A stretch of 19,708 bases of DNA from Deltaproteobacteria bacterium (GCA_024277475.1 JAJRVC010000186.1:1-19708), one strand, 5' to 3'; counted from the first letter of the stretch, positions 8,138-16,603 are shown. Translations and numbers: made by a program. The notes: a model not told the origin generated them from the letters alone.

Positions 8138-9403
8138 TTATTCTACGAGACCACACCATCGCGCCAGGAACAGGGCATAGACCTTGGCTGTGTGAATGAC
8201 ACTTTCAATTTTTACTCTCTCATTGGCGGCATGGATATTTTCCGCCACCGGTCCGTAGCAGGTTGCCTGAGCTTGTGTATAATGATGATACGCTCGCACA
8301 TCCGTGGTTGCAGTGGAAATCGAATCATCTGCGTTTTGGCCGAACATATCACGGTGACAGCCGTCCAGTGTGATGAATGCCGGCTGGCTGCGATCCTCGA
8401 CATGCCCCTCCGATCTAAACCCATAAAACTCGATCTGGGGCGGATTTTCTGCCAGCCAGGGATCCTGCCGGGTCGCCAAGGTGATCGTGTCAATAATCCG
8501 CCGTTGTGTCTGCTCGTAAGTTTTTCCGGGAAAAAAAGACAGGCGGCAGTGAAACTCGGCTGCCGCCGGTACGGTAGACGGCCAATCCCCCCCCTTGATA
8601 ATGCCTATATTCAAATTAATCGGATGCCGGATGTCTTTATAAACCGGATGGACTTCATGATTCATTTCGGTCTCCAGAACTCGCAGAGCGGTGATCAGGG
8701 GAATGCACTTTTCGATTGCATTGACCCCGGCCTGGGCTTCATGCACATGCCGGGGGACACCGTCGAGGCTGACCTTGAACCAAAGGACACCCAGTTGGGC
8801 AATCAGAATAGCAAGGCCCATCGGTTCCGGAATAAGGACCGCCTCAGCCTCATGGCCGGTAGCTACGCATGCCAGGGCTCCATTGCCGCCGCACTCTTCC
8901 TCGATGACAGCCTCGATCGTAACCGGCGCCTTAAACCCGAAGCCGGCGTTTTCAACAGCCTTAACAGCATACGTCATGGCGGCCACACCTGATTTCATGT
9001 CTCCGGCACCCCGCCCATAAAGCCAGCCGTCTTGCTCAAGAGGATCGAATGGGTCATTATCCCAAAGCCCCCGTGGTTCAGCGCTGACCACATCCAGGTG
9101 GCCGTTAAAAATAACGCTCCGGCCCCCTTCAGCACTGGCCTTTCTTTGGGCGGCTACATTGTATCGTCCTTCATAGGCCCAGGGTACCGGTGCAAACCCT
9201 GGATGCTGTGAAAGTTTAGCCGGGTCAATGGAAACCCGGAAAGGCTCAAAAGAAAGCCTGCTCAGTTCGGCCTCCATAAGCGCCGTGACCGAGGCTTCAT
9301 TATTTAACGTACTGGGTTCAGCCACGAGCCGACAAGTAAAATCTAAAATGTCATCCGCTAGAGTATCTATGCAATTCAATATTTGTTCTTCTGATTTTTC
9401 CAT
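8138..9403 (-). CDS. M20-family metallo-deacylase (ArgE/DapE/carboxypeptidase G2 type)
   Basis: This 421-aa cytoplasmic zinc hydrolase cleaves an amide bond of an N-acyl amino acid or a small peptide. The M20 signature runs in order: GHLDVV with metal ligands H102 and D104; GRGAGDMKSG with bridging D135; EEECGGNG with the catalytic and metal glutamates at about E168-E170; E193 in PEP; and the C-terminal ENIHAANE histidine ligand. The dimerisation domain is inserted from about residue 205 to 320. The start has AGGA 6 nt upstream. It lies directly ahead of the peptide importer on the same strand, so it probably processes the imported compound. The closest functional guesses are acetylornithine deacetylase-like or succinyl-diaminopimelate desuccinylase-like enzymes. 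The long neighbourhood without arginine or lysine genes argues for a catabolic rather than a biosynthetic role. Confidence 0.92.
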   Translation of the reverse strand: MEKSEEQILNCIDTLADDILDFTCRLVAEPSTLNNEASVTALMEAELSRLSFEPFRVSIDPAKLSQHPGFAPVPWAYEGRYNVAAQRKASAEGGRSVIFNGHLDVVSAEPRGLWDNDPFDPLEQDGWLYGRGAGDMKSGVAAMTYAVKAVENAGFGFKAPVTIEAVIEEECGGNGALACVATGHEAEAVLIPEPMGLAILIAQLGVLWFKVSLDGVPRHVHEAQAGVNAIEKCIPLITALRVLETEMNHEVHPVYKDIRHPINLNIGIIKGGDWPSTVPAAAEFHCRLSFFPGKTYEQTQRRIIDTITLATRQDPWLAENPPQIEFYGFRSEGHVEDRSQPAFITLDGCHRDMFGQNADDSISTATTDVRAYHHYTQAQATCYGPVAENIHAANERVKIESVIHTAKVYALFLARWCGLVE

Positions 9404-9418
9404 TTATCATCCTGGGCC

Positions 9419-9446
9419 GAACAACCGGAAATAATTTAAATTGTTC
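9419..9446. promoter_or_regulatory. operator-like palindromic region upstream of the deacylase gene
   Basis: GAACAA (9419-9424) and TTGTTC (9441-9446) form a 6-bp inverted repeat, and the perfect 10-bp palindrome AATTTAAATT (9433-9442) lies at its right side. The region is 16-43 nt before the deacylase start and just downstream of the regulator gene, so it is a candidate binding site for that XRE-cupin protein. No second copy was found in front of the regulator itself. Confidence 0.25.
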
Positions 9447-9538
9447 AGACTTACCTCAACATGGGGGGTTATGCAGTTTGACATCAGCCAAATATAAAAA
9501 GCAGCGAAAAAGGATAATGCCGTAATCGATTTTTCTAA

Positions 9539-10087
9539 TTAATAGGTTGGAGGAGTTATAACCCAAACGATTTCAGTCGTAATTTTACCCGGATTCGAAT
9601 AGCGGTGAGGAATGTCGGATTTGAAGTAGAACGAATCACCCTCATCAAGATGATAATCTTTCCCATCCACGTTTAGAATAAGTTTTCCTTTGATAATAAC
9701 ACCAAACTCTTCACCGCCGTTGATGTGCTTGTAAGGTTCTATTGTATCTCCGCCGGGATCGATAATGGTATATATCGGTTCCATTGCCTTTGAAGCGATA
9801 TTGGAAGCGAGTAATTGCGAACGAAATTTTCCGTTTGGATAGCTGAAATCGATTCTTTCGGCCTTGCGAACGATAATATTATCCATTTCAAGGTCACGCT
9901 CGAAGAATTCGATCATGCTGATTTTCAGCTCATTGGCAATTTTTTTAAGCGTACCTAAGGAGGGGTTGACCTTGTCATTTTCAAGCTGGCTGATGTAGGA
10001 TGGTGTAACGCCGACTTTGTCACCGAGCTGTTTGATGGTCAGACGATTCACCTTTCGGAATTTTTTTATTCTTTTTCCGATATCCAT
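9539..10087 (-). CDS. XRE-family transcriptional regulator with cupin sensor domain (PuuR-like)
   Basis: This 182-aa DNA-binding protein has an N-terminal HTH_XRE domain (about 4-60) with recognition-helix region TPSYISQLENDKVNPS. A C-terminal cupin barrel (about 105-178) contains the metal or ligand-site residues H121, E126-E127 and H161 in PHRYSNPG. Proteins with this architecture usually act as local, often autoregulatory repressors whose cupin domain binds a small effector. ATG 10087 places the HTH at the very N-terminus; ATG 10114 adds nine residues but has no ribosome binding site. It sits between the dehydratase and deacylase genes on the same strand, so it could control either the sugar-acid module upstream or the peptide module downstream. 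Confidence 0.9.
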   Translation of the reverse strand: MDIGKRIKKFRKVNRLTIKQLGDKVGVTPSYISQLENDKVNPSLGTLKKIANELKISMIEFFERDLEMDNIIVRKAERIDFSYPNGKFRSQLLASNIASKAMEPIYTIIDPGGDTIEPYKHINGGEEFGVIIKGKLILNVDGKDYHLDEGDSFYFKSDIPHRYSNPGKITTEIVWVITPPTY

Positions 10088-10171
10088 GGCGCATTCCCGA
10101 TAGGGGTTGGTCATATAGAAAAGATAAAATGAAAAAAAGAAATGAAATCGGATTTGATATATTTGTATTTC

Positions 10172-10200
10172 TTAATATAGTTAATAAATACTTAAGTCAA
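10172..10200 (-). promoter_or_regulatory. candidate promoter of the XRE-cupin regulator
   Basis: On the minus strand TTGACT (10200-10195) is followed after 17 nt by TATTAA (10177-10172). An overlapping TATATT lies at 15-nt spacing. The region 10115-10272 is AT-rich and lies between the dehydratase stop and the regulator. This supports independent expression of the regulator with a leader of about 80 nt. Confidence 0.4.
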
Positions 10201-10272
10201 GTCATAAATGCAGAACAAACAAAATTTCATAGATGGGACAGTAAGTTGGCATTTTGGCAGGAATTATTGTTT

Positions 10273-11802
10273 CTATAGGACTGCGCCGATATGCCACGGT
10301 ACAAACTCGTTATCACCAAATTCGAAGGCCTCGCTCTTGGTCTTCTTCCCGGAAGCAGTATCCAGGATTTCCTGAAAAACAACCGCCCCCATCTCCGCCA
10401 AGCTCTTGTCGCCGTCGGCAATTGAGCCACAGTTGATATCCATATCTCCGGAAAGCCTTTGAAACATATCCGAGTTCGATGCCAGTTTGATCACCGGCGT
10501 AGGCTTGCAACCCAGGACGGAACCGCGCCCGGTTGTAAAACAGATAATGTTGGCGCCGCCGGCAATCATCCCGGTCATCGAGACAAGGTCATAACCGGGG
10601 GTATCCATAAAAACGAAACCTTTTTTACGGACGATTTCAGCATAGCGGTACACTTCCATTAAGTTTGTTGTCCCCCCCTTAGCCACGGCCCCGAGCGACT
10701 TCTCCAGGATAGTGGTCAAACCGCCGGTTTTATTGCCCGGCGATGGGTTGTTGTTAATCATGGCACCGTGTCTTTCTGTGTACCCTTCCCACCAGTGGAT
10801 TAAATCAATCAGCTTCGTTGCAATATCCGGAGTGATTGCCCGACGGGTCAGCAAATGCTCGGCTCCGTAAATTTCGGTAGTTTCACTCAAAATAGCTGTT
10901 CCGCCGTTGCGGACCACCATGTCGGCGGCCGCTCCCAAGGCCGGATTGGCGGTAATGCCGGAATAAGCATCCGATCCTCCGCACTCCATTCCCAGAACGA
11001 GATTGGCGGCTGAAACCGGTTGCCGATTCACCTGGTTGGCTTCGGGCAACATGGATTTGATGGCCTCGACACCCCGTTTGATAGTCTGTTCGGTGCCGCC
11101 GGTGTCCTGAATGGTAAATGTTTGCAGCCGGGATCCCGCCTTGATCTCCATGTTGGCGAGCATCAGATCTATCTGGTTGACTTCACAGCCCAGACCGACA
11201 AGCAGCACCCCCCAGAAATTCGGATGCCGGGCATAACCGGCCAGGCTGCGCTGTATAATATCGAACCCTTCACCGTAGGCTGGTCCGCCACATCCGGAGG
11301 TCTGGGTGATGCCGACAACACCGTCCACATTGGGATACTCGGCCATAATCTCAACTGTAAAGGCGTCGGCAATGTGACGGCAGACAGACGCGGAACACGC
11401 AACGCTGGGCAGTACACCGATGTAGTTCCGGGTCGCCACTCGACCGTCATCGCGCACGATACCGCTGAAAGTGGCCTGTTCATTCTCCGGTATAAGTATG
11501 GTGGGCCTAACGGCCAAACCGACGGAATAATCACGACTGAATTCCGACAAATCGACATTATGGGTGTGGACATGATCACCGGCATGGATATCTAAGGACG
11601 CAACACCGATTATCTGACCGTATTTGCGGACATAATCTCCTTTTCGAATATCTGCGGTAGCCACTTTATGGCCGGCGGGAATTGGATCTCGTGTAACTAG
11701 TTTCTCATTATTTATCCGGTGACCCGGGTCAAGTTCGCACATGGCAACGACAACATTATCCTCTGCATTCAGTCGAATCGTCAGAACATCAGCTTTCTTC
11801 AT
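10273..11802 (-). CDS. UxaA/GarD-family sugar-acid dehydratase (altronate dehydratase-like)
   Basis: This 509-aa cytoplasmic enzyme has the length and two-part architecture of altronate (UxaA) and galactarate (GarD) dehydratases. The N-terminal SAF domain (about 10-85) includes IPAGHKVATADI and HVHTHN. The large C-terminal catalytic domain has RNYIGVLPS (125-133), TQTSGCGG (166-173), GLGCEVNQ (203-210), MECGGSDAYSGITANP and PSPGNKTGGLTT. Family members remove water from a sugar acid to give a 2-keto-3-deoxy product, using a divalent metal; the SuyAB sulfolactate lyases belong to the same superfamily. GAGGA lies about 8 nt before the start. It follows the UroD-type gene after 36 nt, so the two are co-transcribed. 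The exact substrate cannot be assigned. Confidence 0.9.
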   Translation of the reverse strand: MKKADVLTIRLNAEDNVVVAMCELDPGHRINNEKLVTRDPIPAGHKVATADIRKGDYVRKYGQIIGVASLDIHAGDHVHTHNVDLSEFSRDYSVGLAVRPTILIPENEQATFSGIVRDDGRVATRNYIGVLPSVACSASVCRHIADAFTVEIMAEYPNVDGVVGITQTSGCGGPAYGEGFDIIQRSLAGYARHPNFWGVLLVGLGCEVNQIDLMLANMEIKAGSRLQTFTIQDTGGTEQTIKRGVEAIKSMLPEANQVNRQPVSAANLVLGMECGGSDAYSGITANPALGAAADMVVRNGGTAILSETTEIYGAEHLLTRRAITPDIATKLIDLIHWWEGYTERHGAMINNNPSPGNKTGGLTTILEKSLGAVAKGGTTNLMEVYRYAEIVRKKGFVFMDTPGYDLVSMTGMIAGGANIICFTTGRGSVLGCKPTPVIKLASNSDMFQRLSGDMDINCGSIADGDKSLAEMGAVVFQEILDTASGKKTKSEAFEFGDNEFVPWHIGAVL

Positions 11803-11838
11803 TTAACAGTTCCTCTGCATATTGAACTTAGGTGCGAT

Positions 11839-12876
11839 TTATGCTGCGGCCACAGTTTCTATCATGGCCCTTTGATTTTCCAGTGTAGTCTCCGGAGTGG
11901 TGCCGGTTCCTGTAGAAAGCAGCAAACGTCTGTTTTTAGATGCTTTTATAACTTTCAGGGTTTCATCACGAACCTCATCCGGTTTCCCAAATCGCATTAC
12001 TCCGTGTGGATCTATACCGCCAAATAGCACAATTCTGTCACCTACCTTAGAGTAAAGCTCTGATAGGTCGTGCTGATCGCTACCGAAGTGCCAGATATCC
12101 GCTCCAAAATCGAGAATCATCGAAATTTGTTCATCCACGTGCCGCCCTTCATTATGATAAATCTTTACGACCTGCGGAAATTCTGCGAAAATAGCTTTTT
12201 CATACGGCAGTATAAATTCCGCCAACTGATCTGGTCTAACCTGGTTGCAAACGTGATCACCAACGCACATCACATCCAGCCCTCCAAATGCTTCCTCCTG
12301 CTTGTGCAACCATTCGATGATCAATTCGGTGACAATTTCCATAAGGTTTTTAATACGCTGTTGATCGTCAAACATTCCGAAGTAATAATTCTGATAACCC
12401 ATTATCAAACCGGACACTTCGGCCGGGCCCATGGACATGCCCCAGTGTTCTATCTCCTTGCCTCGCTCTTTTAGTTTCCGTCGCATGATTTCTCGCTGTG
12501 TCAGCGCTAAGGGCATTAAACCCGCAAGACCGACTTCGGGCATCTTTAGTGTGTCGATTTCCCTCAAATCCCGAATTGCTTCTCCAATGAAGGGCGCCCC
12601 GTGCTCAAACCATCTGATCTGCCCACCGAATGCGGAGACTTCGATTATGACACCGAAATCGGGAAAGACTCCCGGCAAAATCAGCGCCTGAGGCAGGAGT
12701 TGCTGGAGTTTCTGTTGCAGACGTAATTTTTCATCGACATCGAAGTAATACTCCAAAAAGTTGGTGACATTACCGATTGCACCGGCGTGACACGGGAAAA
12801 AATCCCAGATGCAGGGCAGTGGTTTTTCCGGCAGCGGTCCTCTGACCAGGTTTATGAGATCGCTATAATCAGGCAT
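11839..12876 (-). CDS. UroD-superfamily protein, putative methyltransferase with altered metal site
   Basis: This 345-aa protein has the size of MtaA-type methyltransferases and recognisable UroD-fold landmarks: the SMGPAEVSGLIMG segment (148-160), VCVGDH-like strand at 202-208, IYHNEG (239-244), the FGADIWHFGSD strand (257-267), FGGIDP (285-290) and the C-terminal TPETTLEN motif (327-334). It is clearly distinct from the plus-strand UroD protein. Where MtaA-like enzymes have HxC and a later Cys before the TPxEN segment, this protein has H241-N242-E243 and an STGTG run (321-325), so the zinc-thiol ligands are not conserved. GGAGG lies 11 nt before ATG 12876, counted from the end of GGAGG. It is the first gene of a pair with the UxaA-type dehydratase. 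A cobamide-linked methyl transfer role is plausible but unproven. Confidence 0.82.
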   Translation of the reverse strand: MPDYSDLINLVRGPLPEKPLPCIWDFFPCHAGAIGNVTNFLEYYFDVDEKLRLQQKLQQLLPQALILPGVFPDFGVIIEVSAFGGQIRWFEHGAPFIGEAIRDLREIDTLKMPEVGLAGLMPLALTQREIMRRKLKERGKEIEHWGMSMGPAEVSGLIMGYQNYYFGMFDDQQRIKNLMEIVTELIIEWLHKQEEAFGGLDVMCVGDHVCNQVRPDQLAEFILPYEKAIFAEFPQVVKIYHNEGRHVDEQISMILDFGADIWHFGSDQHDLSELYSKVGDRIVLFGGIDPHGVMRFGKPDEVRDETLKVIKASKNRRLLLSTGTGTTPETTLENQRAMIETVAAA

Positions 12877-12927
12877 AAAATTGAGCTCCTCCAGTTAAAT
12901 CCATATATTGTAAAATAATGGTACTGA

Positions 12928-12957
12928 ATTAGATTTGACAGTCTCGTAAAAAGTCAA
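12928..12957 (-). promoter_or_regulatory. candidate sigma-70 promoter of the UroD-dehydratase gene pair
   Basis: TTGACT (12957-12952) and TCTAAT (12933-12928) on the minus strand are separated by 18 nt, each matching the consensus at 5 of 6 positions. The predicted transcript start is about 45 nt before the ATG. The inverted repeat TTTGAC (12934-12939)/GTCAAA (12953-12958) spans the spacer and -35 and could be an operator. The 165-nt gap after the dehydrogenase gene is AT-rich and has no clear terminator. Confidence 0.45.
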
Positions 12958-13041
12958 AATTTTTGAATTTCGATCTCATAACCTATAGAAATTATAAAGT
13001 GTTAAATTTTTTTGTGTTTTTTGTGCCTTTTTGCGGCCACC

Positions 13042-14100
13042 TCAAATTTCGCTCAATTTCGTACCGCCTCGGTCGCTGGAAAGGTGAGAGGCCTCCACGA
13101 CTTCCATCGTATGGATGGCATCCTCCACGCTGTTGATATAGGTGTATTCAGGATTTTTCATTTTTTTCATTAACCCTGCCATAGGGCCGGGGAAAGCGTC
13201 GATAAACCAGTTTCCCTTTACGTCCGGCGTCTGCCAGCTATCTCCTTCGGAAATGATACTGTATTCAAATGTATCCGGAAGCCCCTCGGGATAATTAAGA
13301 TTAACACCCAATTGCATTTTAATGGCGCCTTTCGTGCCTTCAATTTTCACAAACGATTCCTGCTTTTCAGGCCCAAAGTCGTGGCCATGATTGGTGTTGA
13401 TGGTTGCCCGTTTCAGTTCTCCATAATCGAGAATGATAGACGATTTGGTAGATGCCAGTTCCGCCATTTTGGGGTGTTTAATTGTTTTGGCATAGACCGA
13501 TTCCGGATCACCCATAAAGCTCCGGATCAAATCGATGTAATGAATACTGTGATATAATATCTCTACCCTGGGGATTTCAAATAGAAACTTCCAATTATTC
13601 CAAGGAGTAAATACATTTACCCGCACTTCGATATCATGCACTTCCCCGATCCGTCCCTCAGCTACCATTTTTCGGGCTGCCGCAATGTTGGGGGCATGTC
13701 GCAGCTGGAAATTAATACCTGCCGTAATGTTTTTTTGATGGCAAATATGAAGAATCTGTCTTGCGTCTTTTAGGTTTTCACCCATGGGTTTCTGTATCAG
13801 AATCCCGATGTCATTCGGCAGTTGCTCCAAGGTTGGAATGATAGCAGATGCCGGCAGGGCCATGTCGTAAACACAATTTTTTTTATGAGCAAGATCCACA
13901 AGATCGGCTAACGAATCGCACACCACGGGAACGTCGAATTTTTTCGCAGTGAGCTCGGCCTTTTCTCTGTCAAGATCATAAATTCCGGCAACCTCGAATC
14001 GAGCAAGCTTGTATGCAGGTAAATGGGCATCATTGACGATACCTCCAGCTCCGATAATAACGATGGGTCTTTTTTCTTCCGGATTGATTAATGGTTCCAT
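13042..14100 (-). CDS. Gfo/Idh/MocA-family NAD(P)-dependent oxidoreductase
   Basis: This 352-aa cytoplasmic dehydrogenase is of the glucose-fructose oxidoreductase/inositol dehydrogenase family. The N-terminal Rossmann fold has IVIIGAGGIVNDAH (13-26) with a GxGG turn, the strand GIYDLD (39-44) and QKP (103-105), where K104 matches the catalytic lysine of the EKP motif. The C-terminal alpha/beta domain contains YHSIHYIDLIRSFMGDP (183-199) with the conserved His and Asp pair (H187, D190). ATG 14100 is chosen because AGGAG lies 5 nt upstream. ATG 14118 overlaps the permease stop as ATGA but lacks a ribosome binding site. It closes the sugar-transport operon, so it probably oxidises the imported polyol or sugar. 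Substrate unknown. Confidence 0.9.
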   Translation of the reverse strand: MEPLINPEEKRPIVIIGAGGIVNDAHLPAYKLARFEVAGIYDLDREKAELTAKKFDVPVVCDSLADLVDLAHKKNCVYDMALPASAIIPTLEQLPNDIGILIQKPMGENLKDARQILHICHQKNITAGINFQLRHAPNIAAARKMVAEGRIGEVHDIEVRVNVFTPWNNWKFLFEIPRVEILYHSIHYIDLIRSFMGDPESVYAKTIKHPKMAELASTKSSIILDYGELKRATINTNHGHDFGPEKQESFVKIEGTKGAIKMQLGVNLNYPEGLPDTFEYSIISEGDSWQTPDVKGNWFIDAFPGPMAGLMKKMKNPEYTYINSVEDAIHTMEVVEASHLSSDRGGTKLSEI

Positions 14101-14114
14101 GAGATCTCCTTTTT

Positions 14115-15059
14115 TCATTTTCCAAACTTCTCATTCAATAAAATCGCCAGAACAAGGACCGCGCCTTTAAGTACTTTCTGCCAGAAAGATAACATGCCCA
14201 GCATGTTGAGCCCGCTCCCAATAACAGCGACGATCAAAGCCGCGATGAGTGTGCCGAGGATAGTCCCCCGACCGCCGGACAGGCGTGTTCCGCCAAGAAT
14301 AATTGCAATAATGACGTCGAATTCAAATCCGTCACCCATGCGGGGATTACCGCTGCCGATGCGTGAAGCCGCTATAGAGCCGGCCAAACCGGCCAAACCA
14401 CCGGTGATGGTATAGAGTAGAAAGATTATTTTATTACTGTCAATGCCTGATAGATAGGCCGCCGTTGGATTACCGCCGATGGCCATGGAGTATTTCCCGA
14501 GCAGTGTTTTCTTTTCAAGGAATAAAAAGATAACCACCACCACCACCAAAAAAATAATCGGCATCGGAATGGGTCCGATGTACCCCTGACCCAGAAAGTC
14601 AAAATTTTTAGGTAAACCGGCCTTGATTTCATTATTGCCGGTGATCGCTTTGGCAAAGCCTTTGAATACAAACCAGGTCCCGAGGGTCGCGATAAAGGGT
14701 GTCACCGAAAATCGGGTCACCAGGATACCGTTTATGGCACCGATCGCACAACCGCACAGAATCGTTATGCCCAGTGCAAATACGACAGGCATACCGGCCA
14801 GACAGGTCAGTGCAAAAATAATATTCGTGAAGATGAGGTTGCCGCCCGTACTCAAATCAAAATTAGCGGTCATCATTAACAGGGTACCGCCACAGGCCAC
14901 AATCACAATCATGCTTACCGCTCTTAACAGATTGCCGATATTATAGGTACTTAGAAAAAAAGGCGTTATAATAGCAAACACAGTGCAAATAACCAATAGG
15001 ATAGCTAAAAGGACAAATTCCTGTTTTTGCGTGACTCCTCTCAAAGCGGCCTTAATCAT
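14115..15059 (-). CDS. sugar ABC transporter permease (RbsC type), second copy
   Basis: This 314-aa inner-membrane permease is of the ribose/galactose importer family (BPD_transp_2). About eight to ten hydrophobic segments are visible, with the family motifs TANFDLSTG (64-72), GGNPTAAYLSGI (195-206), FEFDVIIAIILGGTRLSGG (245-263) and GSGLNMLG (281-288). A run of CCA triplets at 14533-14547 encodes a poly-Val stretch in one helix. The open frame reaches 15110, but ATG 15059 is chosen; it overlaps the ATPase stop as ATGATTAA and has GGGG upstream. It differs from the first permease in sequence, so the channel is probably a heterodimer of the two. Confidence 0.92.
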   Translation of the reverse strand: MIKAALRGVTQKQEFVLLAILLVICTVFAIITPFFLSTYNIGNLLRAVSMIVIVACGGTLLMMTANFDLSTGGNLIFTNIIFALTCLAGMPVVFALGITILCGCAIGAINGILVTRFSVTPFIATLGTWFVFKGFAKAITGNNEIKAGLPKNFDFLGQGYIGPIPMPIIFLVVVVVIFLFLEKKTLLGKYSMAIGGNPTAAYLSGIDSNKIIFLLYTITGGLAGLAGSIAASRIGSGNPRMGDGFEFDVIIAIILGGTRLSGGRGTILGTLIAALIVAVIGSGLNMLGMLSFWQKVLKGAVLVLAILLNEKFGK

Positions 15060-16572
15060 GGTGCGCCCCTTTGCCGCCGGTGATGATGTGCATAATTTCC
15101 TCGCTGTCAATATCTTTGTGATTTTTTAAAACATCGCGAATTTCGCCTTCATACATTAGAATGATACGATCGCACAGGTTGACGATTTCAGGCAGTTCAC
15201 TCGAAAAAACCATAATCGAGCACCCCTCTTTAGACAGTTCACGAATGATATTATGAATTTCTTCTTTGGCACCGACATCCACACCACGGGTCGGTTCATC
15301 CATTAAGAAAATGCTGCTCTCACTATTAAGACATTTTGAAATAACCACCTTCTGCTGATTGCCGCCACTTAAAAATGACACGCTCTGCTCCTCGTTCCTG
15401 GCAGCCACCCGCAATTTTTGCATATAGCTTCGGGCCAGGTTACGCTCCCTAAACCGGCTGATAATCCCATTTTTGAGCACATTGCTCATCTTCATGATGG
15501 GTATATTTTCGCGAATTGCCAACAGACCGAAAATACCATCTGCGCGCCGCTCCTCAGGAATCAGGGTAATGCCGGATTTTATCGCCCTGCGAACACTGCC
15601 CAACCGGGCTTCCTTACCTTTGATCGTGATCTTGCCTTCGAAAGGATCCAGCCCATAAAGCACCCGGGCGGTTTCGGTTTTGCCGGATCCCACCAGGCCG
15701 TAAAAACCGAGAATCTCTCCTTTATGAAGATCAAAACTAACGTTTCTAAGCCTATTATTGCTGATATTTTGTACTTGAAGTACCTTGGTTTGATAATCGA
15801 TTTTGTTGGGCGTGTAGTGTTCGGCAATGACTTTGCCCAACATCATTTTGACCAGCTCAACTGAAGCCCGGCTGCTGCCGCTATGATTAAGTTCCTCCAC
15901 TGCAAGGGTGTTGATCATCTTCCCATCACGGAAAACAGTAACATAATCACCGATTTCAAATATCTCACTTAAGCGATGGGAAATATAAATAACGGTAACA
16001 CCCTGTTGTTTAAGGACAAGGATGATCTCAAAAAGCCGCCGGACCTCGTCTTCACTGATAGCCGCGGTGGGTTCATCCATGACGATGATTTTAGCATCCG
16101 AAGAAATTGCTTTGGCGATTTCGATGACCTGCTTCTGAGCCACACTCAGTGTTCCAACCTTCTGGTTTAAATTAATGCGTGGATCCAAGTCCTTGAGGAT
16201 AGAGGAAACTTTGCCGAAATCGGACATTTTTTGAACAATCCCCCATCTGTGCTTTTCCTTGCCGAGGGAGAGGTTTTCTTCAACGGTTAAATCATCGACT
16301 ACATTAAGCTCCTGATAGATAGCTGTAATTCCGGCTTTGCGGGATTCCCTGATATTTTTGGGCTTATAGACGTTGCCGTTTAATAGAAGCTCACCTTCAT
16401 CCGCCTGGTAGACACCGGTTAATATTTTGATAAAGGTCGACTTGCCGGCCCCGTTTTCACCAATCAGGCAATGCACCGTATTTTTATGAATCTGAAAGCT
16501 GATATCAGTCAGGGCAATAACGCCAGGGAAACGCTTTACTAAACGTTTGGCATCAATGATTACCTCTGCCAT
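15052..16572 (-). CDS. sugar ABC transporter double ATP-binding protein (RbsA/MglA type)
   Basis: This 506-aa ATPase has two fused nucleotide-binding domains, the hallmark of ribose-type importers. Domain 1 has Walker A GENGAGKS (38-45), signature LSVAQKQ (142-148), Walker B with E167 and switch H199. Domain 2 has a degenerate Walker A GLVGSGKT (292-299), signature LSGGNQQ (401-407), E426 and Ser in place of the switch His (VFSSEL), as is usual in this family. GAGGA lies 8 nt upstream of ATG 16572. The gene overlaps the second permease by 8 nt but is 336 nt away from the first permease, an unusual gap for such operons. Confidence 0.94.
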   Translation of the reverse strand: MAEVIIDAKRLVKRFPGVIALTDISFQIHKNTVHCLIGENGAGKSTFIKILTGVYQADEGELLLNGNVYKPKNIRESRKAGITAIYQELNVVDDLTVEENLSLGKEKHRWGIVQKMSDFGKVSSILKDLDPRINLNQKVGTLSVAQKQVIEIAKAISSDAKIIVMDEPTAAISEDEVRRLFEIILVLKQQGVTVIYISHRLSEIFEIGDYVTVFRDGKMINTLAVEELNHSGSSRASVELVKMMLGKVIAEHYTPNKIDYQTKVLQVQNISNNRLRNVSFDLHKGEILGFYGLVGSGKTETARVLYGLDPFEGKITIKGKEARLGSVRRAIKSGITLIPEERRADGIFGLLAIRENIPIMKMSNVLKNGIISRFRERNLARSYMQKLRVAARNEEQSVSFLSGGNQQKVVISKCLNSESSIFLMDEPTRGVDVGAKEEIHNIIRELSKEGCSIMVFSSELPEIVNLCDRIILMYEGEIRDVLKNHKDIDSEEIMHIITGGKGAHHD

Positions 16573-16603
16573 GAAGATTTTCCTCGCATGAAATATTTAT
16601 TTA

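Noticed and set aside
7961..8992. 343-codon plus-strand open frame
   Set aside because: It lies antisense to the 5' end of the binding-protein gene and most of the M20 deacylase, whose catalytic motifs are all in the minus frame; the translation has no family resemblance.
11020..11595. 191-codon plus-strand open frame
   Set aside because: Antisense to the UxaA-type dehydratase, which carries conserved motifs throughout this interval.
14533..14547. CCA trinucleotide run as a phase-variable microsatellite
   Set aside because: It encodes valines in a membrane helix of the second permease, and a triplet run cannot shift the frame.
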